Below, piece after piece: positions 1-8,589 of a stretch of 64,000 nucleotides of DNA (position 1 is its first letter; every line of letters begins with the position of its first letter). Where the stretch lies: positions 56,397-120,396 of the forward strand of contig CAJUAN010000008.1 in NCBI GenBank assembly GCA_910584715.1, given 5' to 3'. Position numbers and translations under genes: made by a program. Source of the DNA: an uncultured Oscillospiraceae bacterium (GTDB lineage: Bacteria > Bacillota > Clostridia > Oscillospirales > Ruminococcaceae). A model generated the notes under the pieces. That model was not told the origin of the DNA and did no database searches. It saw only the letters and a list, made by a program, of their open reading frames with translations.

Positions 1-364
1 AAAAATTTCCGTCGTTTGTAAACAGCAGCAGACCTTCGGAATTTCTGTCAAGCCTTCCCACAGGATATACTCTTGCAGGAAAATCCTTCAGAAGCTCGGT
101 AACGCAACGCCGATCAAGCTCGTCCGACATAGTTGTAACGTATCCCCGCGGCTTGTTGAGCATTATATAGTATTTTTCACGTTTTTTTGCAATTGGCAGT
201 TTTTCTCCGTCCACCGCAATAATGTCTTTAGCAGTAGCTCCGTCGCCAATATGGGCGGCTCTGCCATTGACCGTGACCTTGCCCTGCTTTATTAATTCCT
301 CGGCTTTTCTGCGGGAACACATTCCGCTTTCCGCTATAAGCTTCTGAAGTCTGACTTTTTCCAC
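1..364 (-). CDS. rluB: Pseudouridine synthase RluB/RsuA family, N-terminal part (cut by window edge)
   Basis: The visible 121 residues begin at a GTG codon preceded by a good AAAAGGAG ribosome-binding site; no in-frame ATG lies close. Residues 3-50 form an S4 RNA-binding domain (RLQKLIAESGMCSRRKAEEL). The RsuA-family signature GRLDRNSEGLLLFTNDG follows; GRLD is at 103-106, and Asp106 would be the catalytic aspartate that attacks uridine. The family makes pseudouridine in rRNA (RluB: 23S; RsuA: 16S); I cannot tell which from the fragment, though RluB is the usual Firmicute member beside scpB and a D,D-carboxypeptidase. The C-terminal half lies outside the window. It is the last visible gene of the minus-strand series that begins at about 4.9 kb. 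Confidence 0.85.
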   Translation of the reverse strand, partial: MEKVRLQKLIAESGMCSRRKAEELIKQGKVTVNGRAAHIGDGATAKDIIAVDGEKLPIAKKREKYYIMLNKPRGYVTTMSDELDRRCVTELLKDFPARVYPVGRLDRNSEGLLLFTNDGNF

Positions 365-378
365 TTGCCTGCTCCTTT

Positions 379-1524
379 TCAGTCTATAATTTGTTTGAAC
401 CACTCCAAGACAGTTTCGTAAACGCTCGGATTATGCTTGATAACAACAGCTTCGCAACTGTCCTTTGCAACCATGTTAACGGTACACATCAGCTTTCCGT
501 CGGAATAAAAAATGACCTTGCCAACTGAGTCACCCTTTTTGACCGGAGCATACACAAAGTCTGGAATCAGTATTTCGGACGTTATCTCAGGTTCAGCACC
601 ATTTACAATAGTATATGCGGGTATATTTTCCAATTCAACGAAAAACTCCCCTACAGTTCCTCCCGCAGCTTTTACCCGCAGTTCCGAACAGTTAAAAGAA
701 ACATCCCGGCTTTCCGTAACCGAAAAACCGTAATCATACATTCTTTTGTGATCGTTCCAGTCGTCGGGAGCGTTCAGCGTAACGCAGATTAGTGTAACTC
801 CGTTCTTCTCCGCAGCCGAAACAAGACATCTTCCCGCCTCGTCGGTAAAGCCGGTTTTTACGCCTATACAGCCGTCGTACATGGTAAGCAGCTTGTTAGT
901 ATTCACAAGCCACCGCTCGTAGGGCGGATTACCGAATTTAAGCTTCGCACGCTTTGTGCCGCATATTTCGCGGAAATCCTCGTTCCTGAGGGCTTCTCTC
1001 GTAAGCATAGCCATATCGTATGCCGTTGAGTAATGGTTTTCATTATGCAGTCCCGACGGTGTAACAAAATTCGTGTCTTCAAGACCAATTTTTTCAGCCC
1101 GTTGGTTCATCATCTCCGCAAATTTTTCGGTACTGCCGGCCAGCGTTACAGCCGTTTGGTTAGCGGCGTCGTTTCCCGACGGAAGCAGCATACCGTAGCA
1201 AAGCGCTCGTTTTGTAACAATATCGTCCTCGCAAAGCCCCATTGACGAGCCCTCGACCATTATAGCGCCGTTGTCCACCCTGAACTGGTCATCAAGACCG
1301 CCGCTTTCAAGCAAAAGCAGCGCGGACATTATCTTTGTGGTGCTTGCCATGGGAAGTCTTTGCTTCTCGTTTTTTTCGGCAATGACAGTTCCCGTTTGGG
1401 CGTCTATCAATATTGCTGCCTTTGCGGAAAGTCCCGCTAAGGAAACGGCTTCGGCTTTCGGAGCGAACGGCAGTAAGACCGCCGCCGAAACCAAAATGCC
1501 TATAGTACGTTTAATCTGTTTCAT
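379..1524 (-). CDS. D-alanyl-D-alanine carboxypeptidase (DacF/PBP5-like)
   Basis: Penicillin-binding protein that trims the terminal D-Ala of peptidoglycan stem peptides outside the membrane. The start used is the ATG at 1524, behind GGAGG with proper spacing; a longer frame runs 17 codons upstream but lacks a ribosome-binding site. From this start the protein has 381 residues: a signal peptide (KRTIGILVSAAVLLPFAPKAEA), the acylation motif SxxK at Ser61-Lys64, SGN at 116-118 and KTG at 224-226, all in family spacing. A C-terminal beta domain follows, and the last residues could be an amphipathic membrane anchor (VYETVLEWFKQII). Placement beside rluB and ytfJ matches the DacF-type carboxypeptidases of spore formers, so a part in spore cortex or vegetative wall trimming is plausible. 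The exact paralogue is not resolved. Confidence 0.92.
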   Translation of the reverse strand: MKQIKRTIGILVSAAVLLPFAPKAEAVSLAGLSAKAAILIDAQTGTVIAEKNEKQRLPMASTTKIMSALLLLESGGLDDQFRVDNGAIMVEGSSMGLCEDDIVTKRALCYGMLLPSGNDAANQTAVTLAGSTEKFAEMMNQRAEKIGLEDTNFVTPSGLHNENHYSTAYDMAMLTREALRNEDFREICGTKRAKLKFGNPPYERWLVNTNKLLTMYDGCIGVKTGFTDEAGRCLVSAAEKNGVTLICVTLNAPDDWNDHKRMYDYGFSVTESRDVSFNCSELRVKAAGGTVGEFFVELENIPAYTIVNGAEPEITSEILIPDFVYAPVKKGDSVGKVIFYSDGKLMCTVNMVAKDSCEAVVIKHNPSVYETVLEWFKQIID

Positions 1525-1584
1525 ACAAACCTCCAAAGGAATATTTACATAATATCTTATGGAGTCTGTATGCAAAATATTTAG

Positions 1585-2058
1585 TTAAAAGTCAAATCCC
1601 TCGGTGTTAATTTCAACCTTTTCTATCTCAGGCTCAGAGGAATCCAACGGCGCGGAAATATCCTCAACATTTATAGGTTCGTTGGAATCTTTATCCTTTT
1701 TCTTTGAAAACATTGCCTGTATTTTTGAAATAAGCTCGGGAACAGCGCTGACTATAGCGTTTGCCGATGAATTGCCGGAGCCAAGTTCCAGAAGCTTAAC
1801 GTCCTCGCCTGAAACAACAATAAATGCCAGAGGATTAATAGTTACTCCGCCGCCGCTTCCGCCGCCGAAAAATTCTTTTTCATTCTTGGACGGTAGGTCG
1901 GATCCTCCCGCGGCAAATCCGTAGGAAACCTTTGAAACGGGAATAATCGTTATCCCGCCATCGATCTTTATAGGTTTTCCTATTACCGTATCCGCGTCGG
2001 ACAGCTCGTGAATCTTTCCAATTGCAGACGAGACCAAATCTTTTACCTTTGTATCCAT
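1585..2058 (-). CDS. ytfJ: GerW/YtfJ family sporulation protein
   Basis: Small protein of the GerW (YtfJ) family, known in Bacillus as a spore protein needed for normal germination; the biochemical role is unknown. It shows the N-terminal helix (VKDLVSSAIGKIHEL), the conserved GKPI and the glycine cluster FFGGGSGGG before INPLAFIVV. The tail after about residue 115 is acidic and low-complexity. Two ATGs lie close together (2064 and 2058). The AAGGAG site is only one base from the first and six from the second, so the second is chosen. It sits directly downstream of the DUF2953 gene (ytfI), a pairing conserved in spore-forming Firmicutes. Confidence 0.88.
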   Translation of the reverse strand: MDTKVKDLVSSAIGKIHELSDADTVIGKPIKIDGGITIIPVSKVSYGFAAGGSDLPSKNEKEFFGGGSGGGVTINPLAFIVVSGEDVKLLELGSGNSSANAIVSAVPELISKIQAMFSKKKDKDSNEPINVEDISAPLDSSEPEIEKVEINTEGFDF

Positions 2059-2073
2059 TTTCATTCTCCTTCA

Positions 2074-2853
2074 TTATAGTTGAGCGGCCGATTCATTAGA
2101 CTGCCGCTTGTCTGACTTTCCCATTATACTTTTATAGTTTCTTATAAATCCTCCGAGAATACCCAGTACAGCCGAAAGAAGCGTTGACGGCCTCGCCGTA
2201 ATATCAGCGGCAACGTCGTACACAGGATTTTTCCCGTCAAAATCACAAGCTATGTCAACCGACTTTACCTTTGTACGGAACAGTGAGCATATTACCGAAA
2301 TGCCGTTATAAACAGCAGCGCTTACCGTTCCGTAGCTTACCGCCGTTTTGCAGGCGTCTTCCCCCGCAATGACAAAATCAATCATTAGGTTTTCGATGTA
2401 AATATGGGTAAATATCCTCCTGAGCCGTTTCTCTGAAAAGCCCCATATTATCTTGATCTTTTCGATAAGCTCCGAAAGATTGTCAAGCTTGTCCGACAAC
2501 TTTTCCTTTTGCTTTTTCTCTGTGTGAGCTTCTTCCGTATCCTCTTCAAATTCTGCATCGGCATTTTCGGAAATTTCCATGTTTTGCTCCGTTTTCACGG
2601 TTTTCTCCGCAGCTTCATTTTCCGGTGGAATATCGCTTTTGTCTTTTTTTCTGCGGGTACCCTGTTTTGTCTTCGCGGCTTTATTTTTTTTATTAGCAGG
2701 CTTCTTTTTTTTCATAGGATAAATGGTAAACCAAAGATATTTCAGTCTGAAGTCAAGCTCTCCGCCGATGTACCGTATACGCGCGCGAAGCTTCACATTA
2801 AGTGCCAGCGCAAAAAACAGTATTATCGCGGCAATCACTATCAAAGCCGTCAA
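2074..2853 (-). CDS. ytfI: DUF2953 membrane protein (YtfI-like)
   Basis: 259-residue protein with one N-terminal membrane helix (LIVIAAIILFFALALNV). A very charged linker spans roughly residues 48-125: Lys/Arg-rich first, Glu-rich after. The C-terminal DUF2953 region contains IYIENLMIDFVIAGEDACKTA. The family is unstudied but almost always stands next to ytfJ in endospore formers, as here, with 15 bases between them. The long charged linker is larger than I expect for the family and probably unstructured. Function unknown; a role in sporulation is inferred from the neighbour only. Confidence 0.8.
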   Translation of the reverse strand: MTALIVIAAIILFFALALNVKLRARIRYIGGELDFRLKYLWFTIYPMKKKKPANKKNKAAKTKQGTRRKKDKSDIPPENEAAEKTVKTEQNMEISENADAEFEEDTEEAHTEKKQKEKLSDKLDNLSELIEKIKIIWGFSEKRLRRIFTHIYIENLMIDFVIAGEDACKTAVSYGTVSAAVYNGISVICSLFRTKVKSVDIACDFDGKNPVYDVAADITARPSTLLSAVLGILGGFIRNYKSIMGKSDKRQSNESAAQL

Positions 2854-2868
2854 TGCTGTATCACCCTT

Positions 2869-3471
2869 TCACACATCGGAAGAATCCCCGCTGTCCGAAA
2901 CGTCTGCCGAACCGTCTTCATCGTTGGAAATAAGTATCTCGTCAAAGCTTACCTGTCCGTCTGAATCCGGCAAAGCAGGCAGGTCGTCCAGAGAGGAAAG
3001 CTGAAAGCACCTCAGAAAAGCGGAAGTTGTTTTATAAGCAATAGGCTTTCCCGGAACGTCAAGACGTCCAGCCTCCTCAAGAAGATTTTTCTCAACAAGA
3101 GAATTGACAACGCTTGAACTGTCTATACCCCTGACGTGTTCCACAAAGCCTTTTGTTACGGGCTGATTATAGGCTATTATGGTAAGCACTTCCATTGCTG
3201 CCGGAGAAAGCGGAGTATTTTTTTTAGATTCCAATGCAGCTCTTACATAATCGAAAAATTCGGCTTTTACCGCAAGCTGGTAACTGTTTCCGAGCTTCAG
3301 CACCGTAAGGGCGCTTCCCATGGATTCGTATCTGTCTATTAAAAGCTGAACAAGCTTTTCCGGCATATCAGCTTCTACTCCCGCCGCAGCGCAGAGCTTT
3401 TCGGCTTCAATAGGCTCCCCGTGGGCGAAAAGTATAGCTTCGACCGCAGAAATACCCTCGTTTATCTTCAT
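2869..3471 (-). CDS. scpB: Segregation and condensation protein B
   Basis: ScpB is the kite (winged-helix) subunit of the SMC-ScpA-ScpB condensin that organises and segregates chromosomes. The 200-residue product has the usual start (EGISAVEAILFAHGEPI), the first winged helix to about residue 90 and the second containing EVLTIIAYNQPVTKGFVEHVRG. The last 30 residues are an acidic Ser/Asp-rich tail. The ATG has a GGAGG site and overlaps the end of scpA by 4 bases (ATGA), indicating translational coupling and equal production of the two partners. Confidence 0.95.
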   Translation of the reverse strand: MKINEGISAVEAILFAHGEPIEAEKLCAAAGVEADMPEKLVQLLIDRYESMGSALTVLKLGNSYQLAVKAEFFDYVRAALESKKNTPLSPAAMEVLTIIAYNQPVTKGFVEHVRGIDSSSVVNSLVEKNLLEEAGRLDVPGKPIAYKTTSAFLRCFQLSSLDDLPALPDSDGQVSFDEILISNDEDGSADVSDSGDSSDV

Positions 3472-4220
3472 GAATATGAAACCTCCGTTTCGGTCTGATC
3501 GGACTGCTCTGTTTGAACCTTACTGTGCTCCCTGTTAAAGGTTATCACTGTGTTATCGTCGTTCAGCATTATTCTTCCGGATTTTGTAAGCTCCAGCACA
3601 GCCAGAAAAACCGCTACGCGTTCGGAACGGTCGGTCAATCCCGCAAATAAGCCGTCCATAAAGCAGCTTCCGGATTTATAGAGCCGTCTGAGGACAAAAA
3701 TTATTTTGGACGTTACCGAAACAATTTTTTTCTTTACAATAGCATTAAAAGCTTCCGTCTTTACCTTTTCCTCCGAAGGCTTTATCTGTATCTTCATGTA
3801 AGCGTCCAGAAGCTCCTGCGGATCGTGAATGATCGGATATGTGTTATCGAACTCTACTATAAGCTGCCCCCGTACCGCAAAAACATTTCCGATATAGCGC
3901 TCCCTCATTATTTCAGCAGTCTTTTTGCACAACGAATATTCTATCAGTCTGCCCTGAAGCTCTTTTTTGAGCTGTTCAGCTTCCTCTCTCTGCGGAAGCA
4001 GTGACACTGTTTTGATGTACACTAATCTTGCCGCCATTTCAAGGAATTCTCCCGCGATCTCCATATTCTGCTCTGACATACGGCTTATATAGTCCAGATA
4101 CTGATCAAGAAGCTCGGTTATCGGAATATCGTTAATATTCAGCTTATGCTTTGATATCAGATGAAGCAGCAGATCCAACGGACCCTCAAAAACTTCAAGC
4201 TTAAATGATATCTGCTCCAT
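3468..4220 (-). CDS. scpA: Segregation and condensation protein A
   Basis: ScpA is the kleisin subunit of bacterial condensin; it bridges the SMC heads and binds a ScpB dimer. The 250-residue product opens with the family hallmark FEGPLDLLLHLISKHKLNI and continues with LLDQYLDYISRM and EFLEMAARLVYIKTVSLLP. The C-terminal winged helix contains VAVFLAVLELTKSGRI. It abuts the M50 peptidase gene without a gap and overlaps scpB by 4 bases, so the three are probably one transcript. Confidence 0.95.
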   Translation of the reverse strand: MEQISFKLEVFEGPLDLLLHLISKHKLNINDIPITELLDQYLDYISRMSEQNMEIAGEFLEMAARLVYIKTVSLLPQREEAEQLKKELQGRLIEYSLCKKTAEIMRERYIGNVFAVRGQLIVEFDNTYPIIHDPQELLDAYMKIQIKPSEEKVKTEAFNAIVKKKIVSVTSKIIFVLRRLYKSGSCFMDGLFAGLTDRSERVAVFLAVLELTKSGRIMLNDDNTVITFNREHSKVQTEQSDQTETEVSYS

Positions 4221-4874
4221 TTAGCTACCTCGAATCATCATAAGAATATCTACCCATATAGAAAGACGGTTCATAAGATCAAAAGCCTTTTGCTGTAAAA
4301 AATAAAGAGGCTTGTCAAGAAATCCCAGCCATATTGACAAAAAGAGAATTCCAAAAATAATATTTTCGTATTTCATTACCTTAAAATACAGCTTTTCGGG
4401 CAGGACAAGGTTAAATATCCTGGAACCGTCCAAAGGCGGAACAGGCAATAAATTGAACACAGCCAATCCAAGATTGAGTATAGTTGCGTACCAGAAAACA
4501 TCTGCAAGAGCGTTCACATAGGAATTGCCATAACTGCTGTATGTAAGTATTTTACATATTATAATGGAGACGTAAGACATAAGAACATTTGAAAGAGGTC
4601 CCGCCAGTGACGATACGGCCATTCCAACCTTACGGTTCTTGAAATTATTCGCATTTATCGGAACGGGCTTTGCCCAGCCGAAGCCCGCAAGCAGCATGAA
4701 CACCGTACCAAACAGATCAAGATGACGCAAAGGATTAAGCGATATCCGTCCCTGATTTTTTGCGGTATCGTCGCCCAACCAATGAGCCACAAGCGCATGG
4801 GCACACTCATGCACCGGAAAAGCTGTCAGCAGCACAATGCCGTGCATAACAAATTCAATAATTCTATCCTGCAT
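4221..4874 (-). CDS. Site-2-protease-type M50 family membrane metallopeptidase
   Basis: Integral membrane zinc peptidase of the short M50B type. Visible catalytic residues are the HExxH motif His22-Glu23-Cys-Ala-His26 in the first membrane helix, an AGP loop at 91-93, and the third zinc ligand in LLPVPPLDGSRI (Asp149). About five hydrophobic helices are present and there is no PDZ domain, so it resembles the compact peptidases linked to scpAB in many Firmicutes rather than RseP or SpoIVFB. Its substrate is unknown. It is the first gene of the minus-strand run and faces away from rpmB. Confidence 0.9.
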   Translation of the reverse strand: MQDRIIEFVMHGIVLLTAFPVHECAHALVAHWLGDDTAKNQGRISLNPLRHLDLFGTVFMLLAGFGWAKPVPINANNFKNRKVGMAVSSLAGPLSNVLMSYVSIIICKILTYSSYGNSYVNALADVFWYATILNLGLAVFNLLPVPPLDGSRIFNLVLPEKLYFKVMKYENIIFGILFLSIWLGFLDKPLYFLQQKAFDLMNRLSIWVDILMMIRGS

Positions 4875-5026
4875 AAATTATGTACGCTTTGTAAACAAAG
4901 CCTCTCCTTTTTCGGCATAAAGTTCAAAATCAACATTCATTATAGCATATTTCAATTAAAAATACAAGGATATTTCTTAACATTTCCAAAAAACTTTATT
5001 TTTTAAAACTTTTTTTTAAAAAACAC

Positions 5027-5055
5027 TTGCAATTACAAAACAGTTGTGATAAAAT
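5027..5055 (+). promoter_or_regulatory. SigA-type promoter of rpmB
   Basis: TTGCAA at 5027-5032 and TAAAAT at 5050-5055 are separated by exactly 17 bases and lie 50 bases before the rpmB start. The region around it is very AT-rich. It is the only good plus-strand promoter in the divergent gap between the M50 peptidase and rpmB. Confidence 0.75.
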
Positions 5056-5103
5056 AGTAACGTTGACTTTATACAATGATATTGAAAAGGAGGTGTAACC
5101 CCC

Positions 5104-5292
5104 ATGGCAAAGTGCGATATTTGCGGAAAGGGTGTTGCTTTCGGTATTAAGGTTTCCCACTCACATCATCGCTCCAACAGAACCTGGAAACCCAACGTTA
5201 AGCGTGTAAAAGCTATTGTTGACGGTACTCCTAAGCATATTTACGTATGTACAAGATGTCTCCGTTCCAATAAGGTTACAAGAGCTATATAA
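5104..5292 (+). CDS. rpmB: 50S ribosomal protein L28
   Basis: Protein of the large ribosomal subunit, 62 residues, full length. It shows MAKCDICGKGVAFG at the start, the basic core SHSHHRSNRTWKPN and the end VCTRCLRSNKVTRAI. Two CxxC pairs (CDIC and CTRC) make it the zinc-binding form of L28; many bacteria also carry a cysteine-free form used under zinc limitation. The ribosome-binding site AAAGGAGG is strong. The gene is monocistronic, with its own promoter and a terminator right after it, as is typical of rpmB in Clostridia. Confidence 0.97.
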   Translation: MAKCDICGKGVAFGIKVSHSHHRSNRTWKPNVKRVKAIVDGTPKHIYVCTRCLRSNKVTRAI

Positions 5293-5313
5293 CATATCCG
5301 TAATTAAACACAC

Positions 5314-5347
5314 AAACGGCGTTTCCTTTCGGAATCGCCGTTTTTTA
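5314..5347 (+). terminator. Rho-independent terminator of rpmB
   Basis: AACGGCG (5315-5321) pairs with CGCCGTT (5336-5342). After one T-T mismatch the stem continues as TTCC/GGAA around a TTTC loop, and a run of T follows. It lies 22 bases after the rpmB stop and before the convergent ligA end. Confidence 0.9.
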
Positions 5348-5381
5348 TATTTATTGCGCGTTACAAGTAATCAACCAAAAA

Positions 5382-7361
5382 TTATTTTGTCATATCAAGA
5401 AACTCCTGCTCGCTTAGAACAGTTATTCCCAGCTCCTGCGCTTTAGTAAGCTTGCTGCCTGCTTCCTCCCCGGCTACAACGTAAGAAGTCTTTTTTGACA
5501 CCGAGCCAGACGCTTTCCCTCCGAACCGGACTATTATTTCTTTTGCCTCGTCCCTTGTCATGGAAGAAAGCGTACCCGTCAGCACAAAAGTCTTGCCCTC
5601 GAAACGGTTGTCGCCGCTGTCCAGCTTTTGGTACTCCATTTTTACGCCGAGCAATTTCAGCTCCGCAACAACGTCAGCAAAATGCTTGTCGTGGAACGCT
5701 GAGACCACATTCTCCGACATTACATCACCAAAGCCGTCTATAGCGGCAATGTCCTCCGCAGAGGCGTTCATTATCTCGTCAATGCCGCCGAAACGGTCGC
5801 ACAAAAGCTTTGCGCCGTTCTGACCGACATTGCGTATTCCCAAAGCGAAAATTACCTTGTCAAGAGGAGCTTCTTTTGAAGCTTCAATTGCTTTAATAAG
5901 ATTTTCGGCGGATTTTTTGCCGAAACGCTCCAACGTTTCAAGCTGCTTAGAGGTAAGACGGTATAGATCGGCTACTCCCGATATCAGCTTCTCCTCAAGA
6001 AGCTGTGTAACGATCGCTTCGCCGAGACCGTCAATATTCATCGCACTCTTGCTTGCAAAGTGAATGATATTACGTTTAAGCTGCGCGGGACAGTCCACAT
6101 TGGGACACCTCAAAGCCGCCTCGTCCGCAAACTTTACTGCCTTGTCGCCGCATACGGGACAGTATTCCGGCAGACTGTAGGGCTTTGAATTTTCCCCGTG
6201 GGAAACGGATTTCAAAACCTCCGGAATTATGTCCCCCGCCTTGCGTACTACTATCCTGTCCCCTATCCTTATGTCCTTTTCCGTGATAAATTCCTGATTG
6301 TGAAGCACTGCTCGGCTGACGCTTGTTCCCGCCAGCAAAACAGGCTCAAACACCGCCACGGGAGTTATCGCTCCGGTCCTTCCCACATTTACCTCAATAT
6401 CAAGCAGAGTGGTTTCCTTTTCTTCCGGGGGGAACTTGTAGGCAACCGCCCATTTGGGCACTTTGGAAGTTGCACCCATTTCCTCGCGGAGAGCGAAATC
6501 GTCTATCTTGATAACCACGCCGTCAATGTCGAACTTGTACTCGCTTCGCATATTGCCTATGTGGTTGATGCGCTCCTCAACTTCGGCATAACTTTGGACT
6601 TGCTTATAGTCGGCAATAACCTTGAAGCCCAAACTTTTCAGATAGTCCAGCGACTGCTTGTGGGAAGTAGGCGCGTACCCCTCTATCTGCTGAATGTTGA
6701 ACACGAAAATATCAAGTCCCCGTTCCGCGGCGATCTTGGGATTTTTCTGCCGCAAAGATCCTGCCGCCGCGTTTCGCGGATTTTTAAAGGGCGTTTCGTC
6801 ATTATCCTCCTGCTGCTCCACAAGCTTCAGAAAGGTATCGCGAGGCATATAGACCTCTCCCCTGACCTCTAAAAATGCGGGCGCGTTTTTCAGCTTCAAA
6901 GGTATAGACCCAATGGTTTTGAGATTTGCAGTAACGTCCTCGCCAACAAAGCCGTCTCCGCGGGTCGAACCGCGGACAAGCTCTCCGTTTTCGTACTCCA
7001 AGGACACGGAAAGACCGTCTATCTTCGGCTCTACCACGTATATCGGCTTGGGAGACGCTTCCTCGCACCGTTCTGTAAAGGCTTTAACCTGTTCAAAGGA
7101 AAAAACGTCCTGCAAGCTGCCCATCTGGATGCGGTGCTCCACCTTTTCAAAAAGATTCAGAGCCTCGCCGCCCACACGTTGAGTAGGCGAATTTTTGTCC
7201 GCCAACTCAGGGTACTGCTCCTCCAGACCCTTTAGTTCCTGCATAAGCATATCGTATGTGTAGTCGTCCACCGTAGGGTTATCCAACACATAGTAGCTGT
7301 GATTATATCCCTCTATCTCTTCACGGAGTTTTTTCACTCTGTTGATAATCTTCTGATCCAT
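5382..7361 (-). CDS. ligA: NAD-dependent DNA ligase
   Basis: Seals nicks during replication and repair using NAD as adenylate donor. The 659-residue protein has all family domains in order: Ia domain (HSYYVLDNPTVDDYTYD), adenylation domain with the lysine of KxDG at Lys113 (EPKIDGLSVSLEYENG), an OB fold with VGRTGAITPVA, a four-cysteine zinc finger (CPVCG to CPNVDCPAQ), helix-hairpin-helix repeats (IRNVGQNGAKLL, IDGFGDVMSENV) and a C-terminal BRCT domain of about 75 residues (GKTFVLTGTLSSMTRDEAK). Nothing is missing. It follows the XRE regulator gene by 11 bases, so the two may share a transcript. Confidence 0.98.
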   Translation of the reverse strand: MDQKIINRVKKLREEIEGYNHSYYVLDNPTVDDYTYDMLMQELKGLEEQYPELADKNSPTQRVGGEALNLFEKVEHRIQMGSLQDVFSFEQVKAFTERCEEASPKPIYVVEPKIDGLSVSLEYENGELVRGSTRGDGFVGEDVTANLKTIGSIPLKLKNAPAFLEVRGEVYMPRDTFLKLVEQQEDNDETPFKNPRNAAAGSLRQKNPKIAAERGLDIFVFNIQQIEGYAPTSHKQSLDYLKSLGFKVIADYKQVQSYAEVEERINHIGNMRSEYKFDIDGVVIKIDDFALREEMGATSKVPKWAVAYKFPPEEKETTLLDIEVNVGRTGAITPVAVFEPVLLAGTSVSRAVLHNQEFITEKDIRIGDRIVVRKAGDIIPEVLKSVSHGENSKPYSLPEYCPVCGDKAVKFADEAALRCPNVDCPAQLKRNIIHFASKSAMNIDGLGEAIVTQLLEEKLISGVADLYRLTSKQLETLERFGKKSAENLIKAIEASKEAPLDKVIFALGIRNVGQNGAKLLCDRFGGIDEIMNASAEDIAAIDGFGDVMSENVVSAFHDKHFADVVAELKLLGVKMEYQKLDSGDNRFEGKTFVLTGTLSSMTRDEAKEIIVRFGGKASGSVSKKTSYVVAGEEAGSKLTKAQELGITVLSEQEFLDMTK

Positions 7362-7372
7362 AAAATCCCTCT

Positions 7373-7927
7373 TTATTCAACAATTTTCGGACTGAAAGTA
7401 CCCTTGACCTTGCAGCAGTACTGCAATTGATAGGTACGCTTTCCGTTTTTTACCGCCTCGGCAATTGCCGCGATTTCCTTTTGAGCGTCCTCTTTTTCTT
7501 TATACCAACCCAATTGGGTGGTATTGTCGCCTAAAATTCCAGTGCTGTTTACTCCCGCAAGTGCAAACTTGGGCTCTCGTTTTGTGGGAAAAACCACAGG
7601 CAATATAGAAAACTTGTAGCACCTCGCCAACATATCCTCATTTTGGATATAAATTGCCCTTTCGCTTGGCATGGTCAATCCCTTTTCACTTAAAGCAGCA
7701 ATGGGTTCTTCTTTAATTTCGGACGTGTGAACTTTATCCAACAAAAGCATATCAAGAGAAACGTCCAGCTTTTTCGCAAGGCTGATAAGCTTTTCCGTTT
7801 CGGGATAGCCCGCCCCCTGCTCCCACTTGGACACCGCCTGTCTTGACACTCCCATTATCTCCGCAAGCTGCTCTTGTGATAAATATTTTTCTTTCCTCAT
7901 CATCTTTAAATTTTCCGCAAAACTCAT
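7373..7927 (-). CDS. XRE-family transcriptional regulator
   Basis: 184 residues. An N-terminal HTH_3 domain (residues 6-60) contains LSQEQLAEIMGVSRQAVSKWEQG, a textbook Xre helix-turn-helix. The C-terminal 100 residues do not match a family I recognise and may sense a ligand or another protein (MPSERAIYIQNEDMLARCY, and a possible beta-rich tail with YQLQYCCKVKG). It lies just upstream of ligA on the same strand, but the link is probably positional. The regulated genes are unknown. Confidence 0.8.
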   Translation of the reverse strand: MSFAENLKMMRKEKYLSQEQLAEIMGVSRQAVSKWEQGAGYPETEKLISLAKKLDVSLDMLLLDKVHTSEIKEEPIAALSEKGLTMPSERAIYIQNEDMLARCYKFSILPVVFPTKREPKFALAGVNSTGILGDNTTQLGWYKEKEDAQKEIAAIAEAVKNGKRTYQLQYCCKVKGTFSPKIVE

Positions 7928-8067
7928 AACAATATTCCTTTCGTAAATGCATTCCGAAATCTCGGTATAGATTCAGAATACATTAAACCAATGCGGTTAT
8001 CAACCAACCCTGCTTTGCTTTTTGTAAACTTTAGGTTGCAGTCTTGCCAAATTATGATTTATGATAG

Positions 8068-8589
8068 CTAAAACTTTAAATACCAAAAAACAGCAAATTC
8101 ATCAATATTAAAATTCTTATAAAACATATTATTTACCGAACCGATAACAAAACCGCATTTCGCATAGAAACGGCACGCCAATAAATTATTATCCTGCGTC
8201 TCCAAAGCCAAGCCTTTCAGGTCGGACTCTTTAGCCCATTTAATCGCCGTCTGTATCAGACTTGTACCGGTTCCCTGCCCTCTGACCGATTTTGCAACAC
8301 AAAGGTCCTCAATAAAAGCGTATTTATTCCAATCTTTTTTTAACACGATTTGTCCGACACATTCTATATCCGAATACGCAAAGAAAACCGCTTTATCCGG
8401 ATTATCTATATACGGATCACAGTCAAAATCGCTCGGATACTTTTTTACATAAGGATTTTCATACAGTTCTTCCGTATATGTCCATTTCCCATCATAAAAC
8501 GTCGGCTTTATTTTTCCTATAATTTCAAACGGCCGATTCGCTTTGTTTATATCCGTGGAATTTTGTCGGTTCATTTTTATGATTTCCAT
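8068..8589 (-). CDS. GNAT acetyltransferase, streptothricin acetyltransferase (Sat)-like
   Basis: 173-residue GNAT enzyme. Beyond the fold (acetyl-CoA loop RGQGTG at 103-108), long stretches follow the pattern I recall for streptothricin acetyltransferases of the Sat-4/SatA group: FEIIGKIKPTF near the start, KKDWNKYAFIEDLCVAKSVR in the middle, LALETQDNNLLACRFYAKC next, and a terminal AVFWYLKF. Those enzymes acetylate the beta-lysine chain of nourseothricin. The similarity is from memory, not a search; the native role in this organism may be another amine. The ATG at 8589 overlaps the end of the DUF3795 gene, and GGAGGAG lies upstream inside that gene, so translation is coupled. No mobile element is adjacent. 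Confidence 0.72.
   Translation of the reverse strand: MEIIKMNRQNSTDINKANRPFEIIGKIKPTFYDGKWTYTEELYENPYVKKYPSDFDCDPYIDNPDKAVFFAYSDIECVGQIVLKKDWNKYAFIEDLCVAKSVRGQGTGTSLIQTAIKWAKESDLKGLALETQDNNLLACRFYAKCGFVIGSVNNMFYKNFNIDEFAVFWYLKF

Noticed and set aside
7968..7985. Short CCGA/TCGG dyads upstream of the XRE regulator
   Set aside because: Four-base arms are expected by chance and there is no second copy.
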